This document shows, piece after piece, positions 53,201 through 62,362 of a stretch of DNA of 64,000 bases. The notes under the pieces are model-generated. The model was not told where the DNA came from and ran no database searches. It worked only from the letters and a program-made list of their open reading frames with translations. The position numbers were made by a program, and so were the translations under genes. Every line of letters begins with the position of its first letter. The stretch's first letter is position 1. Where the stretch lies: contig NC_018239.1 in NCBI RefSeq assembly GCF_000227135.1, forward strand, positions 481,470-545,469, in the 5' to 3' direction. This DNA is from Leishmania donovani (Eukaryota > Euglenozoa > Kinetoplastea > Trypanosomatida > Trypanosomatidae).

Positions 53201-54338
53201 AGGGGCAAACTGGTACTCGTGCGGCTCCGTCCCGCTTCCGTCATCTCCAGTGAAGCTGCTGAGTGTATCCAACGCGTCGATTTCGGGGCACGCTGCCTCC
53301 TCGGTCACACGCTCCGTGGCGCCGCTCTCGTGTACCCTAGCGGCCAACCACGGCGGTAGCAGCAATGTGTTTGCTGCCTCCTACTGCAACCCCGCAGGTG
53401 GCGTGGCCGAGCCATCCAGCGCGAAGAGCACGAGCTGGCACAGCTACCCGGACCAATGCGCCGGCGACTTCGACCTCGAGGACGCAAGCCACATCCAGGC
53501 CGGCTCAATCGCGCTGTCGCACCTCGTCACGCAGGGCCGGCTGGAGTACTGGGTGGCAGCCGCAGCTGTCGCGGTGGAGTTATTGCGGCTGGACCGTGAC
53601 GAGCTGCGCCGTGTGAGCGGGATGCCGGTCCCGACCCCAGGAATGGTGAATGTGAGTCAGGCGCACCGGCGCAGCATCCTGCGGCTTGTCCTTCCCGCGG
53701 TGTTCGCGCTCGACCAGGAGTCGGCCTTCCCGCTCATGACAAAAGTGTTCCATGCCGCGCCGTTTCTGGAGTCGTCTAGTGTGATGGGGCTCTACCGCAA
53801 CTCGCGCTTCTTCTTCAACCTGCTGTCAAGCCGCCGCCTTGTGACGGACCGGCGCACCTTAGAGTTTCTTCTCCGCTACGGCGCTGAGGTGTGCGGGAAC
53901 GGCTACATCATCGCACAGCTGAAGCTGCTGGCGCAGGGTGGCCCATCGGCGCACAGCGCTGCCCGCATCAGGGGTGTGGAGCAGTACAAAGGCGTCGAGT
54001 TCGCCGACAGCGTGCAACCAACGGACTCGTCCTCGTCCACGAAATTGCCTGCAAATGTCTCCTCTCCGCTGTCCTCTTCGAGCAGTGCGGCTGTGTCAGA
54101 GCGAAGCGCGCTGCGCAAGCAATGTCCTGCGGTGGCGGCAGCGTTGGATTGCATGGAGTCCAACTGCGTCTGGATGGGCTACTGCTGCAGCCACTACGAC
54201 CAGTTTCTGCGTGAGCAGCTTCACCGAAGGTCGTGGCAGGCGGTGCACGATGAGAGCAGTGCGGCGGTGCAGTTGCCCACACCCTTGGGGAACGAGAGCT
54301 GCACCCACTCCGAATCCTGCGGCGGTGTCAGCATCTGA
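50220..54338 (+). CDS. M1-family zinc aminopeptidase, extended
   Basis: A 1372-residue metallopeptidase of the puromycin-sensitive/aminopeptidase N family, about 450 residues longer than usual. An N-terminal beta domain (about 25-330) begins LPQHYALEFQPD and includes YPCFDEP. The exopeptidase motif reads LGMEN (E371), where GAMEN is typical. The zinc site is HEICH (H403, E404, H407) with the third ligand E426, 18 residues later. The catalytic Tyr is Y490 in ISYGKGACVLRM. All catalytic residues are present. The helical C-terminal part is interrupted by a Ser/Ala/Gly-rich insert at about 894-1082, with a further Ser-rich segment near 1270-1300. It should remove N-terminal residues from peptides; no signal peptide is seen, so probably cytosolic. 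The start at 50220 is the first ATG; M4 is an equally good start. Confidence 0.93.
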   Translation: MVGMASSMSLSPVPEAVLQGLQTPEFRMPSLVLPQHYALEFQPDAQQHSFVGSVYITMRVLEAPSLPLRHLVLHALDLRLEASSIRVFVPADPSSAFAAAAPPAHPSHHLGDEASRQRPFSTEKGSYVACQGLDKIDISETVLLAFAAHLPSKFGDTFVLIIDRFDGVIATPPEMEGLFHSNSTDAAVLSTHLEPTGARRLYPCFDEPAIQATFQLSVIATAAQTVLSNTEVEADISVAALPYAAQKRQGTSEDTSNRRREAPESSTSASASLPQSAPSWHCVLFETTPRLHTCIVGFHVGRFTFLEQRSRRSGVLCRVVLPHTEASSGGCFVLDLATKAVDFFTNFFRVQLPLKKLDVVGVETFCVLGMENWGMVNLLKDYLVVTETTPLERRQRVTRLIGHEICHQWFGDWVTIEWWNGLWLKEGMCRYLEYFFVNAVFPGWGLWNEFLCNIMNSALLADADPRETHPVDCCNPAPRRIYDSFDAISYGKGACVLRMLFSIIGVEWLKRATHLLMVRFAGRAINAKDLVDCIVDTTKERCSSEAQLQHVKALHACLSMVETVGHPYLYIYERPGESYTITQYVPPSKQHGLLVEYLQQQRRKSNAPVIDLFSTPVGASFEWTPESTLSRVTASFSIPLRTVEWSPSGCANASLIFLEEAEHQFACPTSASTLRTTRDDTPLMQPVAAPDHAGVETGEMPGSAASTAPQQTSSSSLLFGAPGCTRYFNQGGSGFFQCDYDAATWRRLFELVAFFSEEDRVIITLHFINFAKSQLGHQPGDTGDRCTLFFEWLLRLTGTSGAMNSFLWELVTNALTTLVQLVQHCYCHSIVKEFVNTLYTPLQRRRVLSFLAQDKTTSFQSSIHLSRQLVLRILQLLCLCDNSAVVKEAEETAKWSLRALLSPGDSHAHPSSSISSSTCGAAANEAGSGGVANRRMASVSAGLGLPSGSGAGAASPLSTKLPTAGNSGPLQSAALISVAGALPARGEPAALMSRGANWYSCGSVPLPSSPVKLLSVSNASISGHAASSVTRSVAPLSCTLAANHGGSSNVFAASYCNPAGGVAEPSSAKSTSWHSYPDQCAGDFDLEDASHIQAGSIALSHLVTQGRLEYWVAAAAVAVELLRLDRDELRRVSGMPVPTPGMVNVSQAHRRSILRLVLPAVFALDQESAFPLMTKVFHAAPFLESSSVMGLYRNSRFFFNLLSSRRLVTDRRTLEFLLRYGAEVCGNGYIIAQLKLLAQGGPSAHSAARIRGVEQYKGVEFADSVQPTDSSSSTKLPANVSSPLSSSSSAAVSERSALRKQCPAVAAALDCMESNCVWMGYCCSHYDQFLREQLHRRSWQAVHDESSAAVQLPTPLGNESCTHSESCGGVSI

Positions 54339-55578
54339 GCTGAGGAGCGCAGAAGGAAGTAGAAGGAAGCACAGACGGGCGGTGAAATAAAAAAAACGAA
54401 AAACGGTTGGCAGGGAGGCAGAGAACGCTTAGTGTGCCCGTGCGCTTACATTTTGAGCTCCTGCTGTTCTGCTTTGCGGGCGGAGGTGGTAGCAGCGTCT
54501 ATTCCCGCAAGTGAGCTTGTGTGCTTCGATTGTCATGTATGTCGATGCACGTAGTATGTGCGTAAGCATATGCACCCCTCTCTCTCGCCTTCTCTGTGAA
54601 TACGGAAGTGCACGTGCAGAGAGAGAGAGCACGGGAAGTTATCAAGCCGTGCACAACAAGACACATACCATCGACGGACATGCACCTCGACAGGAAAGCA
54701 CACCAGGAGGGAGGGTACACACTGCTGCTTACCACTCCTCCCCTTCTCGCGCCATCAGTTCGGCGGTAAGGCGGGCGCATTTGCATGCGCGAGCGCATGC
54801 TCATGCTCGTGCAGCAGTCCTTTGCGGGCGGCATCGCCGCTCTGCTCATCCCACGAATAGCTTCCCTTCTCTCCCGAGTGCCGAGAGACGAAGAAACAGC
54901 CGCCGTGGTGGAAAGCAAAGGCAGAGAAAGTGAACAAGAGAGAGAGAGCGTCTTCTGGATCGCGCAGTCGCACCGAGGAAGAGCAGCACGCTTCTCTCGG
55001 TAGCCCGTCGCCCGCGCCTCCCCCCACGAGGCAACCATAGGCCTCACCGTCTGCTGCTCGAACTGCACCCCTGCGTTCCGTGCACTAGAACCGCTGCTAC
55101 AACTGACACGCTACTCTGTTCTGCATCCTTCCCGTTTCTCTCGCCCTCTCTGTCCTCTCCTGTGTGTGTGCGCGCGGGGGCGGGTCTGGCCACCACACTC
55201 CTGGCATGGCGAACCAACACCCATCGACGCCCATCACATGTGGTCCGATTTAACCCTCCCTCCTGTGCTGTTTCGGATCACCGATCATGCCGCTGTTCGC
55301 ATGCTTTGAGTTCATCATTCTTCCCTGCTTCGTGTCGCCATCTTGTTGTGTTGTCTTCTTTTTGTTTTGGCCGAGGTAGCGCACCCGTGGTAGCGCGGAC
55401 CCGTGCGCGCCGTCGTTTGTTTGTGCTTGTGTTTTGTAGTACATAACAGCCTTGCTTTCTCTTTGCGGAGCGCGGGAGCTCCTCTTGTTTCCCGCTTTCC
55501 CATCCCTCTTTCGCAGTTCCTGCGATCTCTTCCGTCCCTATCTCGACGGATTCACTCCCTGTCTGCGCACCTCTTACC
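54339..55578. other. Intergenic region before zinc-finger gene
   Basis: No gene seen. A short A-rich stretch (54387-54403) follows the aminopeptidase stop. Pyrimidine-rich sequence at 55440-55514 leads to a candidate splice acceptor. Confidence 0.65.
55490..55516 (+). promoter_or_regulatory. Predicted trans-splice acceptor for zinc-finger gene
   Basis: The tract cccgctttcccatccctctt is followed by tcgcag, giving an AG at 55515-55516, 62 nt upstream of the ATG at 55579. Tract plus first AG fits the trypanosomatid acceptor pattern. Confidence 0.55.
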
Positions 55579-56898
55579 ATGTTGCATCTAACGTCGGAGC
55601 CGCAGAAGAAGAAGGGGCCGGCGGTGCCCGAGTGCAGCCGCTTTCTCCTTGGTTTGGCGCTGCTCCTCACCATCATCTCCGACGGCGCTATGAACAGCCA
55701 GTTCACGGCACTCAGCACTATCATAACAGCCAACAGCGACCCAAGCGCCTTGCAGCAGCTGGCCACCTTTGCCGCCATGGAAGACGTTGCGGAAGAGGAA
55801 CACCTCGATTGGGGTTCCACCGCTCGACTTGTGCAAGCGCAGCCGACGTCGCCGGCGAAGCCGCGCAATGCGGTGCCGCCGGATCCGACGACGCTAGGCA
55901 GCGTCTCTGCTCATGCACACAGCCGGACAGACTCGGAGAATATGCTCAGCGATGGTCTCTCCAAGTCGCTCACGGACATCTCCACGAACGGGGTGGTCGG
56001 CAACTCGTCTGCTGCCTCGTCGTCTTCCTCTCGCCGCCGGCCCCATCGCCGTCACCACCGCCGCAGCGGCACCGTGTCTGACGTGCCGTCCAAGGATGAT
56101 GCTACTGCGGCGCTGAGCGCGTCCCGCCCGGTCCACAGCTACCACATGTGGACGCAGTTTCACGTGATGGAGATGGCGTACAGCACCGGCTCAAACAACT
56201 TTGTCCACATCACAGAGCGCTTCCTGGAGTACCAGCAGATGTTTCCCATCGTCTACTGCTGTGACGTGAATAAGGTCGACTGCCCGTACGAGGCAGAGCT
56301 GTTGGCCTCCCCTAAGGTTGGTCTCGCAGCCTCCAGCCGGTGGAGTTGCGAGAACTGCGGTAAAAGGCACAACGTCGTCCGTGAGAGCTGCCTACGCTGC
56401 CGAGCCCCAGGAATGTATTCGAAACTTTTCATCGGCCAAGCAGTAAAGGAGGTTGGCTGCACTGAGAGTCTTGTGCGCTTCTTCTACGCCACACACCCGG
56501 ATATTGTGATCCACCGCGCGGAGTGTCACCACGACACTGACGCCGACGCCTTGCAGCGCGGCAAAGGGTGTGCTTCCATCTACGTCCGCCGCGAGGACGC
56601 CGCGCTGCTCCAGCAGAAACTGCATCGAAACGCTTTCTTCGATGTGGACAGCGTGACGGAGCAGCTGCTGGTCTACTACGTTTACGCTGAGCAGCAGCAG
56701 TGGCTGCATAGCTATGCGCAGCAGCGCAATGCAGGCATGCGGAAGCGCCCTCTGTTTTTGCCTCTGTCGCCGTTGGTGGTTGAGGAGAGTGCGTCGTCTT
56801 CGGCACCGGCGAGGCGTGTCACCGGCCACGGGCAGGGCCGTCGGCGTCAGAGTATTCCTGACTCCACATCCCTCCCATCCGAACGAGCGGTGCACTGA
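55579..56898 (+). CDS. RanBP2-type zinc finger and RRM-like protein
   Basis: A 439-residue protein. Residues 1-150 are low complexity, followed by a Ser/Arg/His-rich basic stretch. A RanBP2-type zinc finger is clear at 255-274: W255-x-C257-x2-C260, then N265, C271-x2-C274. An RRM-like fold follows: KLFIGQ (282-287) resembles RNP2 and GKGCASIYVRREDA near 330 resembles RNP1, with a spacing typical of an RRM. A conserved-looking block (HMWTQFHVMEMAYSTGS, FLEYQQMFPIVYCC) precedes the finger. The tail is basic. RanBP2 fingers of this form often bind single-stranded RNA, so an mRNA-binding regulator is likely; that is inference. The ATG at 55579 lies 62 nt after a good splice acceptor. Confidence 0.86.
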   Translation: MLHLTSEPQKKKGPAVPECSRFLLGLALLLTIISDGAMNSQFTALSTIITANSDPSALQQLATFAAMEDVAEEEHLDWGSTARLVQAQPTSPAKPRNAVPPDPTTLGSVSAHAHSRTDSENMLSDGLSKSLTDISTNGVVGNSSAASSSSSRRRPHRRHHRRSGTVSDVPSKDDATAALSASRPVHSYHMWTQFHVMEMAYSTGSNNFVHITERFLEYQQMFPIVYCCDVNKVDCPYEAELLASPKVGLAASSRWSCENCGKRHNVVRESCLRCRAPGMYSKLFIGQAVKEVGCTESLVRFFYATHPDIVIHRAECHHDTDADALQRGKGCASIYVRREDAALLQQKLHRNAFFDVDSVTEQLLVYYVYAEQQQWLHSYAQQRNAGMRKRPLFLPLSPLVVEESASSSAPARRVTGHGQGRRRQSIPDSTSLPSERAVH

Positions 56899-57383
56899 AA
56901 AGAGCGATCAAAACGCGGCGAACCCATCATGTCTCGGCACTGGTACAAGCTGACAGAGAGTCACACCCGCCAGAGTCGGAGGTCGGCGGTGGCTGCGGCA
57001 TTCACAACGTAAGTGCGGAGGCAAACGGAAGAGGCGCAATGGGATCTGTGTGCGCAGAGAGTGAATAGATGGCGTGGACTGTTACAGTGAATGCATGAGA
57101 AGGAGGGGCAATCGTGGCGTCATTCGCCCCTGAGCATACCTTGAAATTTGTGGAATAGGTCGGTAGCCACTGACGACGAGGAGAGTCCGTTGTATCAACG
57201 GCTGATGCCGCTGCTGTCCTTTCCGTGCCCGTTCCCCCAACCCTCCGTTCCCCCATCAAGTGTGCATATACCCACGTCTTGTCGCTCGTCTCGCGTGTTT
57301 CCTCTGCCCCCCCCCCCTCCCCTCTTTGCACGCGCACCCCGCTTTCTCCCTCTGAGGAGGAGGGCGGGTAGTATGCTGACAGA

Positions 57384-57826
57384 CCTTGTCCCCTGCCAAT
57401 GCCGAGCTACTACTGGTTCTGACATGGCGTCAGGTACCTACGACACGGTGAACCCACATGCATTGCTGCTGGTGCCGGCGCTGAGCTCGCGCATGTTGTT
57501 TCGTCGGAGCGACCTGCGACACTGAACACGCTTGTACTATCCAGGTGACAGGCAGAGTGCCCGATTGACTCAAACGCATCGTAGCCGGCCCTTACACGGG
57601 GTATTAGTGTGGGGAGAGGCTGAGGCCACTGCGCGGGGATGCAGAACGTGGAGGTTGGCATGGAGGGGGAGCGGCTGTGAGGCGACCTGTAGAGCGAGTA
57701 TTTAGAGTTTGGGGCTGAGGCCATACTCGAGTGACGGAGTCGGCGAAGTTCCATGACGCGTGTGTTTGCGACTGCTTCGCATCACGCGATGGACCTCTTA
57801 CCGTGCCGGGGTTGGCGAAGAGTAAA
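57384..57826 (+). mobile_element. SIDER-like degenerate retroposon (copy 2)
   Basis: Partner of the repeat at 23110-23545, in the same orientation. It begins ccttgtcccctgccaatgcc, continues with gtacctacgac (57434 on), has the middle block gaggccatactcgagtgacgg (57718 on) and the 3' block ctgcttcgcatcacgcgatgg (57772 on). The two copies are clearly related but diverged, with conserved spacing, as expected for old SIDER insertions. It lies in the presumed 3' UTR of the zinc-finger/RRM gene and so could affect the stability of that mRNA. Confidence 0.72.
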
Positions 57827-58179
57827 GACGATGGTGCTGGGCGTTTGATTTTATGTTATGGGGCAGCGAAGCGGACGCGTTGACGAGCCAGAAGCGAATA
57901 GTGTGCGCTGCCCTAGCGTGTGCGTCTGCTGATGTTGTGGCTCGTTTTCCCTCTCCCTCTTTCCCCCCAATCGGCTCTCCGTTCTCCGCACTGGTGTCGG
58001 TTTGACGGGGGCGTCTGTAGCGGTCTTCGCATTACCACTATGATTCGTCGCGCACGTACTGGTTTGTGGTCGCTTGGCCAATTCGAGTTTTATTTTACGG
58101 TGTTTTCCCGTAGCTTGTTCTGTCTTCTTCTTCCCTCCTAGCTATCGCTATACGTGTCCATGAATGCGTATATGCGGCT

Positions 58180-58256
58180 ATGCATATATATCTACATGTA
58201 TATATATATATATACACGTACATAAATGTAGATGTATATATATATATATATATGCT
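58180..58256. repeat. AT-rich TA dinucleotide tract
   Basis: Alternating TA runs broken by TACATG and TACACG units, in an otherwise GC-rich region. Similar tracts occur at 1339-1365, 11537-11569 and 38539-38590. Confidence 0.9.
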
Positions 58257-59739
58257 TGTGTGTGTGTGTGATCCCTCTTTTTTTGTTCCTTTTCGAATAC
58301 CCTTTATCTTTCAAAATGGTTTCTTCTCTTGTGCTAATCTGGCTTCGCCCTCGTTACGGTGAGCACGCGCACGCGCACAGGCACAGACGGGCACAATGCC
58401 GCTGTTCTCTCATATCCCATCTGCGCTTATGTAATGCGCGAAGGGATTCGCTCCCTGAGTAGGTGCCGCACGAAAAAAATGTGCTCTTCATGCAGCGCAA
58501 CACGCTCCCCCCCTGTCATGTGCTGCGGGGCCCTTGTCTCCGCTTCCTCAGCTTCAAGAGTGCGCACACTACCTTTCCTCGTTCAGCACCTCTTGCCACC
58601 AGACGTTCAGCTGCACCCCCACCTCCATTCCTGTCCGCTATGAGCCCTGCTCAGGCGGCATTTCTTTGCTCGTTGTTGATGTAAGCAGGAAAAGACGACT
58701 TCCGGTGACTGCAGCTCTTCTTGGGCCACATCCGGTGGCTGGCTCGCCAATGTAGCCTAACACAGTGGCTTAGGAGGAACACAGAGGCCGATATTGCCGA
58801 GCGAAGGAGTTGCGTGGCTTTGCGTGCCTCTGAGTTTCTGATGGGGCATGTATGCTGGAAGCAGACTCGACGGACGAGCAGCAAGAACACGCTATTCCGT
58901 CGTAGTGGGCCAAGACGCTGAAATGGGGAGGGGTCATTCCACAGCGAAGGACGACGATCCATCCTTGAGCAAGTCCTTCCCCCTTTCCTCCCACGTGCGT
59001 TCCGCCCACGACCTGCCTCCGCTTGTGTGTCCCCGTGTGCGCGCCTCTGCGTATGTCTCTCTCCTTTTATCGTGGTGTGCACGGAGCAGCACCGATATCG
59101 CGGTCTGTAGGGAAAACAGGGGCGTACAAGAGTGAGTGCAGAGAAGCGACGTCCTCCAGGTCTTCGTAGCCGGCTAAGTATCCCTCCGTTTGCATGCTTG
59201 GTGACCGATAAGGGGGCGATAAAGGTGAAGGTCGAAATAAGCGAACAGCAAATATCACCGTGCGGTGGTGCTGGAGACGCACCAGCACATGCCGCTGAAC
59301 AGGCGCTCCTCAACGGCTCATAGAGACTCGTAGTGTCTCTCTTCCTGCGAAGCCGGCTATTGGGCTTCGTTGACAAGAATCGTCTTTTCGAGCGCTGAGC
59401 ACAGGCTATGACTTGATGGCATGTGCTCACCCCTTCCCTCATGTACCTCGCGGCCGTATTCACACGGGCACGGCGTTGGTGGTAGAGGCGTCGCCTTGAC
59501 ATGACGATGGCTGTCCCTACGCCACCATCTCTCTCTGTCTCTATTTTCCATCGCTCTGTGACTTAACTCACGGTTGTCCGCGTGTGTGTGTGTCGAACTG
59601 GCCAACCGACGCTTCTGCCTTTGCGTCTGCCATTGCAACGGACTGGCACGCGCCTTTACCCCCTCCCCCCTCGTCACACACACACAAACACACACACGCA
59701 CACATACTTGCGTGGTGCCCTGCGCATCGCTTGTATTGG

Positions 59740-59749
59740 ATGCGCCCAG
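59740..59749 (+). promoter_or_regulatory. Candidate trans-splice acceptor for PRMT1
   Basis: The first AG after the pyrimidine tract at 59656-59676 and the CA repeat is at 59748-59749, 92 nt before the ATG at 59842. The tract-to-AG distance (about 70 nt) is within the usual range. Confidence 0.4.
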
Positions 59750-59841
59750 CATCGTGCACCTATCGCATGCGAACATCACAGCGTCTTCACCGCTGCCAAT
59801 TATTGCTGCCCAATAAGCCGCGAGCATTACGTGCGTTCCAG

Positions 59842-60873
59842 ATGTCCTCGGCAAAACAGTGTGAGGAGGCCGCGGCGGAGGGGACCGTGGTGAAGACAAC
59901 GGCTAACAAGGATTACTACTTCGACTCCTACAGTCACTATGGCATTCACATGGAGATGCTGAAAGACTACCACCGCACGACGGCCTATCGCGATGCGATC
60001 TGGCGTAATGCGTACATGTTCAAGAACAAGGTCGTCCTTGACGTTGGCTGCGGTACTGGTATTCTCTCCATGTTTGCTGCCCGCGCGGGTGCGCGCAAGG
60101 TCATCGGCATTGACTGCAGCAATGTGGCGGTCCAGGCACGCCGAATTGTGCAGGACAACGGCTTCAGCGACGTCATCACCATTATCCAAGGCAAGGTCGA
60201 GGAGCTGGACCTGGATGAGAAGGTGGACATTATCATTAGCGAGTGGATGGGCTACTTCCTCCTGTACGAGTCCATGCTGAACACAGTTCTCTACGCGCGT
60301 GACCGCTGGGGTACGCCAGATGTGAAGATTCTGCCGAACAGCGCCAACATGTACGCATGCGGCATCACTGACCCACAGTACATCGAGCAGAAGTTCGACA
60401 TCTGGAAGAACGTGAATGGACTCGACTTTTCCTACTTCAAGCGCCTCAGCTACATTGAGCCCCTCATCGACACCGTCGACCCGGAGCAGATCATCACCGA
60501 CATTGTCCCTTTCTTCTCCTTCGACATCAACAAGGTGACGGAGGCAGAGTTGTCCTTCACGAGAACCTTCGCACTGGAGGCGAAGCAGGGCGACTTTGTG
60601 CACGCCATCTCGGTCCATTTCGACACCCCATTCCACGCAGGCCATGATCCAGTGGTGCTGAACACGTCGCCAATGGTGCCGCCCACACACTGGCGGCAGA
60701 CCGTGCTCTACATTTTCCATCCGCTAATCATGAAGCGGGGCGAGAAGGCGGACTTCACGATAAAGTGTGTGCCGAACCCGGGAAATCCGCGGGACCTAGA
60801 CATTTCTCTGCGCATCGACTTCGATGGTGAGCTGCAGGCGTGCCACTACGACCAAGACTTCCGCCTCCGGTGA
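59842..60873 (+). CDS. PRMT1: Protein arginine N-methyltransferase 1 (type I)
   Basis: A 343-residue enzyme of standard PRMT1 length that transfers methyl groups from S-adenosylmethionine to arginines, typically in RGG-rich RNA-binding proteins. Visible motifs are YYFDSYSHYGIHMEML (YFxxY), motif I VLDVGCGTGILSMFAARAG, post-I VIGIDCS, the double-E loop SEWMGYFLLYE (E134 and E143) and the THW loop (T282-W284). All catalytic residues are intact, so this is the enzymatic subunit type. In Trypanosoma brucei PRMT1 works with a catalytically dead partner; no such partner is seen in this window. The ATG at 59842 matches the expected N-terminus; the longer upstream open frame is CA-repeat sequence. 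The product probably acts in cytoplasm and nucleus. Confidence 0.96.
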   Translation: MSSAKQCEEAAAEGTVVKTTANKDYYFDSYSHYGIHMEMLKDYHRTTAYRDAIWRNAYMFKNKVVLDVGCGTGILSMFAARAGARKVIGIDCSNVAVQARRIVQDNGFSDVITIIQGKVEELDLDEKVDIIISEWMGYFLLYESMLNTVLYARDRWGTPDVKILPNSANMYACGITDPQYIEQKFDIWKNVNGLDFSYFKRLSYIEPLIDTVDPEQIITDIVPFFSFDINKVTEAELSFTRTFALEAKQGDFVHAISVHFDTPFHAGHDPVVLNTSPMVPPTHWRQTVLYIFHPLIMKRGEKADFTIKCVPNPGNPRDLDISLRIDFDGELQACHYDQDFRLR

Positions 60874-62362
60874 AGACGCCAGTGATGGAAAGGCGCTAAA
60901 GAAGCCTGACGAGGTCAAGGGAGAATCAGGCAGAGGGAGGTGGGGCGCAGCGCGTGTACTCGAAGTGCGGCCTTGCCTGGATACGACTGCATGCAGTCAT
61001 ATACATGAGTATGTGAGCTGTGTCTGCTCTCGGATCAGCAAGATGGAGAACGGTTGTGGGCGGAAAGAGCACGCGAGCCATTGGCGAGAATCCTACGTGC
61101 ACAGGAAACTGTGTCGCCCACCGATGTAGGCCTCTGAGATTACGGTTCTGCACGGACGTTCACCAGTGGAAGGGCTCGCTTATGGAGCGCCGATAGATCA
61201 TGGATGGCGCCCCCGCTACCGTAACACTCACAATTATCACTCCTGAAAAAAAGAAAGGAAACATGTGAGTTTCCCGACAGCGACCTTGTTAAGCCCTCCG
61301 TGACCGTGGGGGCAGCAGCCCCCACGATCTCTCCTTCCTCCACCTCTTCCCCGCGGGGCTGTGTGTGTCTTGCGGTTTTGCATAAGTCTGTGCTTAAGAC
61401 ATACAGGACACTTTAACGCTTGTCATCTTGCCAGCCCACGTTCGGCGCTGCGCACGTAACGTTGTGTGCCTGCCGTTCGCTGCGGCCAGCAAAAATGGCG
61501 AGGTAAGAGAGAAAAGCGCAACTAATCTGCCAGGCAGCTTCCGTCGAGCTTTGGAAAGGGAGAGTGAGGAAGAGGGGTGGCGGCTGGACGCGCGTGGCCG
61601 TTGCTCTCCTGCCTGTCGGAAAGACAGCGGACTGACGGTAGCGCGACGCGAGTTTCACCACGAATCCGTGTGAGGTGAACCTCCGTGACGCTGCCCATGT
61701 GTCCGTGATAGGGTATAAAGATGCGAGTTTGACTTGTGAGTTGGGTTTGCTCGTTCTGCCTCTCCATATCCCTTCGCAAGCATGGCTGGGTTTCCTTGTA
61801 CACCTACTCTCCCTGCACCTGCCAAGCAAGTCATGATGGCGGATTGTATCTGATGGGCCATGCTGATGTATGAGCGATCCGATGGTAAGCTAACTCTAAA
61901 GTGCAGACAAACATCACCAAGTGGCGTAAACATGTAGTGTAAGCATACCCGCACTCTGCACGCGTGTGCGCGCGTATGTGAGTGTGGAGTCGGAAAGCGC
62001 ACCGGCAAACTTGAGCCGTGCGTCCAGCTGTAGTGGCCGTCTCCGTTTCACTTCCTGCGTTGGCGGCTGATGTATGGCCTAACAACTGGGTGCGCGTGCG
62101 CTGGATGTGGAGGCAGTGCCGCTTCGCTGGGGACCAACATGCTTGCCCTTCGTGATTCCCGCGAACGAGGGGTGCCGTCTCTCCAAGTCAACGTGCTCTG
62201 CTGACGTACTCCGTACGACCTTTGTATCCCCTCGCTCGTAGTTGCCTCGACACGCGCACTTCCACCCGCCGCAGCCGCGGTGAACCCGCCTCTCTTCCGA
62301 AAACGCCGTGGTAGAACCTGCACATCAAGGCACACACAGGCGTAACCAGATCATTTTTTATC
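60874..62362. other. Intergenic region after PRMT1
   Basis: No gene recognised. A short A-rich stretch lies at 61246-61260. The reverse strand has a long open frame from about 63249 down to 62188, but it is the shadow of the next + strand gene. Confidence 0.6.

Larger units (their letters stand above)
56899..59841. other. Intergenic region with SIDER and AT repeats
   Basis: Besides the SIDER-like repeat at about 57384-57826 and the AT tract at 58180-58256, nothing gene-like is seen. There is a C10 run near 57310-57318. The PRMT gene's frame is open back to 59584, but that part reads through CA repeats. Confidence 0.65.

Noticed and set aside
54339..55578. Search for tRNA, rRNA or snRNA genes in spacers
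   Set aside because: I saw no convincing cloverleaf, A/B-box pair or rRNA sequence here or in other spacers; a covariance-model scan would be needed to be certain.
59584..59841. Longer N-terminus for PRMT1
   Set aside because: It reads through CA-repeat sequence and has no counterpart in PRMT1, whereas the ATG at 59842 gives the normal length.
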